Assembly: GCA_964591225.1 (NCBI GenBank)
Contig: CAZQAO010000007.1
Coordinates: 1 to 29,110, forward strand
Direction: 5' to 3'
Length of the DNA stretch: 29,110 nt
Source: MGBC108787 sp964591225
Lineage (GTDB): Bacteria > Bacillota_I > Bacilli_A > RF39 > UBA660
In this document: positions 24,667 through 29,110 of the stretch, piece by piece
Numbering within the stretch: the first letter of the stretch is position 1
Layout: every line of letters begins with the position of its first letter
The notes under the pieces: generated by a model
Told to the model about the DNA's origin: nothing
The model's input: only the letters and a program-made list of their open reading frames with translations
The model's database searches: none
Program-made: the position numbers and the translations under genes

Positions 24667-24885
24667 ATGAAAGCAAATATTCATCCAGAAATGAAAGAAA
24701 CAACGATTAAATGTGCTTGTGGAGCATCATTTAAAACGAAATCTACCAAAGAAAATATCGAAGTGGAAATTTGCAGTGAATGTCATCCTTTTTATACAGG
24801 AAAACAAGGTAGTGCAAAACGTACTGGAAATATTGAAAAATTCAACCGGAAATATGGTTTAAATGACGATAAGAAAGCTGCTTAA
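24667..24885 (+). CDS. rpmE: 50S ribosomal protein L31 (zinc-binding form)
   Basis: Bridges the large and small ribosomal subunits. The 72 aa keep all four zinc-site cysteines: C-A-C-G near residue 18 and C-S-E-C-H near 37, so this is the C+ type rather than the zinc-independent paralogue. HPFYTGKQGSAKRTGNIEKFNRKYG is the family core. AAAGGAGAG lies 5-6 nt before the ATG. A terminator follows immediately. Confidence 0.97.
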   Translation: MKANIHPEMKETTIKCACGASFKTKSTKENIEVEICSECHPFYTGKQGSAKRTGNIEKFNRKYGLNDDKKAA

Positions 24886-24896
24886 GCAGTTTTTTT
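24874..24896 (+). terminator. Intrinsic terminator of rpmE
   Basis: AAAGCTGC (24874-24881) pairs with GCAGTTTT (24886-24893, one G-T pair) around TTAA, with T residues 24890-24896. The stop codon lies in the loop/stem. Confidence 0.75.
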
Positions 24897-24924
24897 AGTT
24901 CGTATAGAAATAAGAGGATGAATT

Positions 24925-24933
24925 TGATAAAAT
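24925..24933 (+). promoter_or_regulatory. Possible extended -10 promoter of the ATP-grasp gene
   Basis: TGA-TAAAAT about 17 nt before the ATG at 24950. No clear -35. It follows the rpmE terminator, so some promoter is needed here. Confidence 0.4.
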
Positions 24934-24949
24934 ATAGATGTGAGGAATT

Positions 24950-25954
24950 ATGAACAAAATTAGATATTTAATAGACAGAATACGAACTATGAATTATAAA
25001 AAATTTTGGCAAACAATTAACCAAATCCATGAGAAAACTAATAAAAATCGATTTTTAATTGGTTTAGATATGATTTATTGTGGTATTAAATATCAAGCGG
25101 GATATATCGATTACGATTTATTTGAAATGTATAATATGAATAGCTTTGAAAGAAAAACTATTATTACGAGAGGTATTAATAATGAATATATTAAAAAATA
25201 TAATAATCCTAAATATATGCATTATTTTAATAGTAAGATTACTTTCAATCAAACTTTTGCTAAGTATCTTCATCGCGAATGGTTAGAATTAACGGGTAAT
25301 AATATTAAAGAATTTAAAAATTTTTGTACTAAACATCAAATAATTATTGCTAAACCTGATAATGCTTCTTGTGGTAAAGGCGTAGAATTTATTGATACCA
25401 AAGGTAAAGATTTAAAGAGGTTATATAAAAAATTATATGATAATCAACAAATATTAATTGAAGAACAAGCGAAAGAATGTGCCGTAATTAGTAAACTACA
25501 TCCTGATTCTATTAATACGGTCCGGGTAGTTACCTTACTAGGTAATGTCGTAGTAGCTTTCTTAAGAATGGGTAATAATCATAATCATGTCGATAATTTT
25601 AATCATGATGGCTTAATGGCTCCTATTGATATCCAAACGGGGGTTATTAACTATCCTGCCGTTGATAAGAAAAAAAATATCTATCACGTTCATCCTCTTA
25701 CTAACCAAAAGATTGTCGGTTTAAAAATACCTAAGTGGCAAGAAGTCAAAGAATTATGTGAGAACGCGGCATTAGAAATACCCGAAGTTGGTTATGTCGG
25801 TTGGGACGTATGTATAGGTACTAATGATGTCTTTTTTATTGAAGGTAATGAGTTTCCAGGTCACGATTTATATCAACTGCCTGCCCATCGTTCTTCCAAC
25901 ATTGGTTTATTGCCGGTATTTAAAAAAATTGAAGAAAGGAAAATCCAAGAATGA
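24950..25954 (+). CDS. Sugar-transfer-associated ATP-grasp protein
   Basis: The 334 aa look like the ATP-grasp family that accompanies cell-surface sugar transfer loci (ATPgrasp_ST type). A basic N-terminus is followed by NKITFNQTFAKYLHREWL-like family sequence, the ATP-lid strand IIAKPDNASCGKGVEFI, ILIEEQ for adenine contact, the block LHPDSINTVRVVTLL, metal-site-like DGLMAPIDIQTG, and the C-terminal GWDVCIG..VFFIEGNEFPGHDLYQ. The N of EGNEFPGHD would bind Mg. The exact substrate is unknown; by family, ligation of a carboxylate to an amine on a surface sugar or lipid is likely. Stop overlaps the rpiB start (ATGA). Confidence 0.8.
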   Translation: MNKIRYLIDRIRTMNYKKFWQTINQIHEKTNKNRFLIGLDMIYCGIKYQAGYIDYDLFEMYNMNSFERKTIITRGINNEYIKKYNNPKYMHYFNSKITFNQTFAKYLHREWLELTGNNIKEFKNFCTKHQIIIAKPDNASCGKGVEFIDTKGKDLKRLYKKLYDNQQILIEEQAKECAVISKLHPDSINTVRVVTLLGNVVVAFLRMGNNHNHVDNFNHDGLMAPIDIQTGVINYPAVDKKKNIYHVHPLTNQKIVGLKIPKWQEVKELCENAALEIPEVGYVGWDVCIGTNDVFFIEGNEFPGHDLYQLPAHRSSNIGLLPVFKKIEERKIQE

Positions 25955-26394
25955 AATTATTTATAGGATCTGATCATCGGGGAGTCACTCTAAAACAACA
26001 AATTAAAGAGGCTTTAACAGCTGATGGTTTTACGGTAATCGATACTAAATTGGAAAATCATGATGCTGATGATTATCCAGATTATGCTTTTGAAGTCGGA
26101 GAAAATGTAAAAAAGAGTAATGAAGATTTAGGTATCTTAATTTGTGGTAATGGCATTGGTATTAGTATCGCTGCCAATAAAGTGAAAGGTATTCGTTGCG
26201 CCCGCGTATTAACGGAAGATGATGCTTTTAAAGCGAAGAATCATAATGGTGCCAACTGTATTGCTATAGGTTCGGAAATTGATTTAAAAGAAGCTTTAAA
26301 AATTATTAATGTTTTTATTAGTACGAAAAAAGCAACTGAACCAAGACATTTAAACCGGATTGAAAAAATCATAAAATACGAACAAGGAGAATAA
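25951..26394 (+). CDS. rpiB: Ribose-5-phosphate isomerase B
   Basis: Interconverts ribose 5-phosphate and ribulose 5-phosphate in the pentose phosphate pathway. The 147 aa open with FIGSDHRGVTLK, contain DYPDYAF and the catalytic-loop LICGNGIGISIAANKVKGIRCARV with the active Cys, then NHNGANCIAIG. All are standard for RpiB/LacAB. It overlaps the ATP-grasp gene by 4 nt and is 1 nt from the DUF1146 gene. B. subtilis rpiB (ywlF) follows mntP closely, consistent with this block. Confidence 0.95.
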   Translation: MKLFIGSDHRGVTLKQQIKEALTADGFTVIDTKLENHDADDYPDYAFEVGENVKKSNEDLGILICGNGIGISIAANKVKGIRCARVLTEDDAFKAKNHNGANCIAIGSEIDLKEALKIINVFISTKKATEPRHLNRIEKIIKYEQGE

Positions 26395-26395
26395 A

Positions 26396-26593
26396 ATGAA
26401 TTATAAGTTGCTTTTATATGTATTTGATATAATGCTTTGTTTATTTGTTTTAAATGGTTTAAACATTAATCATTTATTTAAGCAAAATAAAGTTATTGAA
26501 AGTCGCCTTCTTATTATGATAATAGCTTTTATAATGGCTTATCTTTTAACTAATTTTATTTTTGATTTTTTAGAAGTAAGTGCTATTTTTTAA
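26396..26593 (+). CDS. DUF1146 (YwzB-like) small membrane protein
   Basis: A 65-aa protein with two hydrophobic segments: LLLYVFDIMLCLFVLNGLNI and LLIMIIAFIMAYLLTNFIFDFL, joined by a loop HLFKQNKVIESR. The second segment A-Y-L-L-T-N-F-I is typical of DUF1146. B. subtilis ywzB stands shortly upstream of spoIID, and here spoIID follows after 12 nt. Function unknown. Confidence 0.75.
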   Translation: MNYKLLLYVFDIMLCLFVLNGLNINHLFKQNKVIESRLLIMIIAFIMAYLLTNFIFDFLEVSAIF

Positions 26594-26605
26594 GGAGAAA
26601 ACGAT

Positions 26606-27508
26606 ATGAAAAATAAAATATTGTTAGGAATAATAGCAGTTCTTAGTATTATTTGTGGAGTAGTGACTAAAGTAAAAAAAAGTCACTCTTTTTTTGAAGA
26701 AGAAAAGAAAATAACTATTAAAGATGAACAAAATCAGATTCAAGAATTAAATATGAATGATTATTTAATTGGAGTTATCGCCGCCGAAATGCCTGCCTTA
26801 TTTGAAGAAGAAGCCTTAAAAGCCCAAGCAGTAGCAGCTCGTAGTTATGCCCTTTATAAAATGGCTCATACAGATAATGATTATGATGTTATTACTTCAG
26901 TAGTTAATCAAGATTATATAACTCCAAAGGAAATGCAAGCTAAATGGACCAGTGATTATGATACATTTTATCAAAAAATCAAAAAAGCAGTGCTCGATAC
27001 CGATAACGAAGTTATGCTTTATAATAATGAAGTCATCGAAGCTTTCTATTTTTCAATGAGTAATGGTCAAACTGAATCTGCTGAATATGTTTTCCAAGAA
27101 AATCTTCCGTATCTGCAATCAGTAACTTCTACCTGGGAAGAAGATGCCACTAATTTTATTGTGACTAAATCAATTTCGAAAAATGATTTTTGTACGCAAC
27201 TAGAACTAAAGGACTGTCGCAATTTTCATTTTGATAATCCTACCAAAAGTAGTAGTGGACGCATTCTAACTATTAAAATCAATAGTCAAGATTTTACGGG
27301 AGTGGAAGTAAGAGAAAAATTACAGTTAAGATCTACTGATTTTTCATTGCAAGAAGAACCGGAAAGTATTTTAGTTACCACTAAAGGTTATGGTCATGGT
27401 GTTGGGATGAGTCAATATGGTGCTAATGGTATGGCCAAAGAAGGATATACTTATAAAGATATCTTAAATTACTATTATAAAGATATTACGATACAGAAAA
27501 TGGTATAA
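26606..27508 (+). CDS. spoIID: Stage II sporulation protein D (septal lytic transglycosylase)
   Basis: Mother-cell murein lytic transglycosylase of the SpoIIDMP machine that thins septal peptidoglycan and drives engulfment. The 300 aa have an N-terminal membrane anchor (ILLGIIAVLSIICGVV). The catalytic block is LNMNDYLIGVIAAEMPALFEEEALKAQAVAARSYAL with Glu61 at the position of B. subtilis Glu88. The end has GYGHGVGMSQYGANGMAKEGYTYKDILNYYY. AAGGAG lies 7 nt before the ATG. The short gap to the DUF1146 gene leaves no room for a separate promoter there. Confidence 0.95.
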   Translation: MKNKILLGIIAVLSIICGVVTKVKKSHSFFEEEKKITIKDEQNQIQELNMNDYLIGVIAAEMPALFEEEALKAQAVAARSYALYKMAHTDNDYDVITSVVNQDYITPKEMQAKWTSDYDTFYQKIKKAVLDTDNEVMLYNNEVIEAFYFSMSNGQTESAEYVFQENLPYLQSVTSTWEEDATNFIVTKSISKNDFCTQLELKDCRNFHFDNPTKSSSGRILTIKINSQDFTGVEVREKLQLRSTDFSLQEEPESILVTTKGYGHGVGMSQYGANGMAKEGYTYKDILNYYYKDITIQKMV

Positions 27509-27553
27509 AACCCAAAAATTAGTCAACACTTACTAGTAGGAAGGTGAGAAAAA

Positions 27554-28180
27554 TTGACTAATAGAAAATTAAAAGGGTATGTAAAACCAACTATTTTCAT
27601 GATTTGTCTAACTGTTATAATTATATCATTAATGGTATTAGCTAATAATAATCAAGTTTCAAATGGTTATGATCAAACTTTTGTGATGAATGCCTTAATT
27701 GATCCCGTAACTCCTGTCGTCGGAGAACCCACAACTAATGTAATTCTTCCGTATAAGAGTGATAAAGTAACTATTAATAAAGCTTATTATAGTAAAGATG
27801 ATAGTGAAGAAGATCAACAAAACGCTTTGATTTATTATGAAAATACTTATTTACCAAACAGTGGTATTATCTATGCTAGTGCTGAAGAATTTGATGTTAA
27901 TACGGTTCTTGATGGAACAGTTATCGATATCAAAGAAGATGAATTATTAAATACTGTTGTCTATGTATCTCATAGCAATAATATAACAACCATCTATTAT
28001 GGTTTAAAAGATGTTAATGTTAAAGTAAATGATCAAGTCATGCAAGGAGATATTTTAGGTAAGAGTAATACTAACAAATTCTGTAGTGAAAATTACTCCC
28101 TACTTTTTGAAGTCAACAATAATGGTGAAGTAATTGACCCAGAAGAGTTTTATCAAATGGATTTAAATAAAACAAATTAA
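27554..28180 (+). CDS. spoIIQ: Stage II sporulation protein Q-like LytM-domain protein
   Basis: In spore formers, SpoIIQ is made in the forespore and binds mother-cell SpoIIIAH to form the engulfment channel. The 208 aa have a cytoplasmic basic N-terminus, a membrane helix (about 13-31), a stalk, and a LytM/M23-like domain from SAEEFDVNTVLDGTVIDIKED to LLFEVNNNGEVIDPEEFY. Peptidase metal ligands are missing: the H-x-H strand reads S-L-L and the first ligand H-x-x-x-D is absent, so it should be catalytically dead, as in B. subtilis. The start is TTG 27554 with GGAAGGTG 7 nt upstream. Identity is supported by its place between spoIID and spoIIID. Confidence 0.85.
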   Translation: MTNRKLKGYVKPTIFMICLTVIIISLMVLANNNQVSNGYDQTFVMNALIDPVTPVVGEPTTNVILPYKSDKVTINKAYYSKDDSEEDQQNALIYYENTYLPNSGIIYASAEEFDVNTVLDGTVIDIKEDELLNTVVYVSHSNNITTIYYGLKDVNVKVNDQVMQGDILGKSNTNKFCSENYSLLFEVNNNGEVIDPEEFYQMDLNKTN

Positions 28181-28181
28181 G

Positions 28182-28224
28182 CATACATAACCCCAGATAA
28201 ATATATAGTTTATCAAGGGGTTAT
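28182..28224 (+). promoter_or_regulatory. Hairpin hiding the spoIIID ribosome-binding site, with SigE-like -10
   Basis: ATAACCCC (28187-28194) pairs perfectly with GGGGTTAT (28217-28224). After a small internal loop, GATAAA (28196-28201) pairs with TTTATC (28209-28214) around a 7-nt loop. The 3' arm contains the only Shine-Dalgarno candidate, AAGGGG (28215-28220). No T-run follows, so it is not a typical terminator. CATACATA (28182-28189) matches seven of eight positions of the SigE -10 pattern CATAYAHT; its start point would fall near 28196, just past the 5' arm. A good -35 was not seen. Confidence 0.6.
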
Positions 28225-28231
28225 TTAAATC

Positions 28232-28480
28232 ATGGATAAAAAAATTATTAATAGAATAAAAGCTGAAGCCGAGTATTTATTAACAACAGGGTGTACGTTA
28301 AGACAAGCTGCGCAACAATTTAATATTAGTAAAAGTACAGTTCATAAAGATATGACGATGCGTTTATATCTAATTTCTCCTCAAAAAGCCGAACAAGTTC
28401 AAGAACTAATGACCGAACATATAAAAACTAGACATATTAAGGGAGGAGAAACGACCAAATTAAAATATCGTAAAGCCTAG
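28232..28480 (+). CDS. spoIIID: Sporulation transcription factor SpoIIID
   Basis: Small DNA-binding regulator of the SigE mother-cell regulon. The 82 aa contain the helix-turn-helix TLRQAAQQFNISKSTVHKDMTMRL (about 27-50), nearly identical in layout to B. subtilis (FGVSKSTVHKDLTERL), and the C-terminal basic block HIKTRHIKGGETTKLKYRKA, which contacts DNA. Length is close to the family norm (about 93). Its ribosome-binding site AAGGGG is 11 nt before the ATG and lies in a strong hairpin. The next gene starts 15 nt after its stop. Confidence 0.96.
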   Translation: MDKKIINRIKAEAEYLLTTGCTLRQAAQQFNISKSTVHKDMTMRLYLISPQKAEQVQELMTEHIKTRHIKGGETTKLKYRKA

Positions 28481-28495
28481 TTATGAGGAGATTAT

Positions 28496-29086
28496 ATGAA
28501 AGAAAGATTCGTAATTTATATTAGTGATAATGTCTTATTTTTAAAAGATCGCAAAAAAGCTAAAATATATCAAAAACAATGTCAATATCTTCAAAATGAT
28601 GAAATAATAGAAAAACAAAGATTTTATTTTGAAGTTGTTGATTTTTTTCATCAGAACAAAATTAAAATTCCCCTATTTGGTACCAAAGCCCAAATGATTA
28701 TTCGCAATGATTTAAGAGAAGTTGAAAAGATGCTTTATAAAGAGATTTTTGAAGATTATTTTAATAATATAACTTTTATTAATATTACCGATTGTTTGCC
28801 ACTTAAAAAGAGTAATGCTTTATGTAATGTCAGCGAACATTATCTCGATTATTACTATTTAAAGAAAAATGAACCATCATTTTTACGAATTGATTTACAG
28901 TTATTTAACAATCAAGAAACTAAAGCCATATTATATCTTTTTAATAATATTTTTTGTCCCCAAAAATTAATATTATTTGGCAATAATACGCAGATTTTTA
29001 GCATTGCTGACTATTTAAATAAAGAGACTAAAATCAAAATTATGTACGATGAGAATTACAACAAATATGTACTAAAAGAGAAATAA
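28496..29086 (+). CDS. Putative shrunken MreB/Mbl-like protein without nucleotide-binding loops
   Basis: No database family is obvious. It sits where B. subtilis has mbl, right after spoIIID. By eye it follows the Mbl outline in three parts: RFVIYISDNVLFLKDRKKAKIY against DIGIDLGTANVLIHVKGKGIV; FFHQNKIKIPLFGTKAQMIIRNDLREVEKMLYKEIFEDYFNNITFIN against HFINKLNVKGLFSKPRMLICCPTNITSVEQKAIKEAAEKSGGKHVYL; and QKLILFGNNTQIFSIADYLNKETKIKI against GVILTGGGALLNGLDQLLAEELKVPV. The phosphate loops are gone (no DLGTAN, no DIGGGTTD, GNN for GGG) and the 196 aa lack most of the middle. If real, it cannot bind ATP normally. AGGAG precedes ATG 28496. Only 24 nt follow to the window end, with a possible next start ATG at 29105. 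Confidence 0.5.
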   Translation: MKERFVIYISDNVLFLKDRKKAKIYQKQCQYLQNDEIIEKQRFYFEVVDFFHQNKIKIPLFGTKAQMIIRNDLREVEKMLYKEIFEDYFNNITFINITDCLPLKKSNALCNVSEHYLDYYYLKKNEPSFLRIDLQLFNNQETKAILYLFNNIFCPQKLILFGNNTQIFSIADYLNKETKIKIMYDENYNKYVLKEK

Positions 29087-29110
29087 AAGGGAAAAAAGAG
29101 AAGAATGGGG

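Overview
The window is the replication-origin region of a low-GC, Gram-positive, endospore-forming bacterium. The DNA is strongly AT-rich, TGA acts as a normal stop, and the gene set and order are those of class Bacilli. The backbone is that of Bacillus subtilis, but proteins are often shorter and spacers are very tight. This fits a reduced, probably uncultured Bacilli lineage (Erysipelotrichales/RF39-like). That placement is inference.

Left arm (1-5852, minus strand, read away from the origin): dnaA, dnaN, a comK-family competence regulator, recF and the 5' three quarters of gyrB. comK sits where B. subtilis has the small S4-domain gene yaaA. The 313-bp dnaA-rpmH spacer and the 150-bp dnaA-dnaN spacer both hold DnaA boxes, so the origin looks bipartite.

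Right arm, part 1 (6166-13705, plus strand): rpmH, rnpA, yidC, jag, then mnmE-mnmG-rsmG-noc. The last gene is a Noc-type ParB paralogue, identified by synteny, DNA-recognition residues and C-terminal domain. It has a very long acidic/proline-rich linker and no N-terminal membrane helix. The promoter of the operon that ends in noc carries a perfect palindrome containing the 14-bp B. subtilis Noc-binding sequence, which suggests autoregulation or origin marking by Noc. A convergent class A penicillin-binding protein follows where soj/spo0J would be expected.

Right arm, part 2 (15765-29086, all plus): a DUF1934 gene, argS, rpoE, prfA, prmC, a glycosyltransferase, spoIIR, mntP, murA, an SGNH-like protein, rpmE, a sugar-transfer ATP-grasp protein, rpiB, a DUF1146 membrane protein, spoIID, spoIIQ, spoIIID and a small protein in the mbl position. 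This is nearly the B. subtilis gene order of a region hundreds of kilobases long, collapsed to about 13 kb. Four sporulation genes cover forespore-to-mother-cell signalling (SpoIIR), engulfment (SpoIID, SpoIIQ) and mother-cell transcription (SpoIIID), so the organism probably makes endospores.

Most notable points: a Noc box in the promoter of noc's own operon; an enlarged Noc; comK embedded in the dnaA-dnaN-recF-gyrB cluster; a hairpin that hides the spoIIID ribosome-binding site beside a SigE-like -10 element; and a shrunken protein at the mbl locus that looks like an MreB/Mbl relict without its nucleotide-binding loops. No rRNA, tRNA, insertion sequence, CRISPR array or prophage gene was seen.
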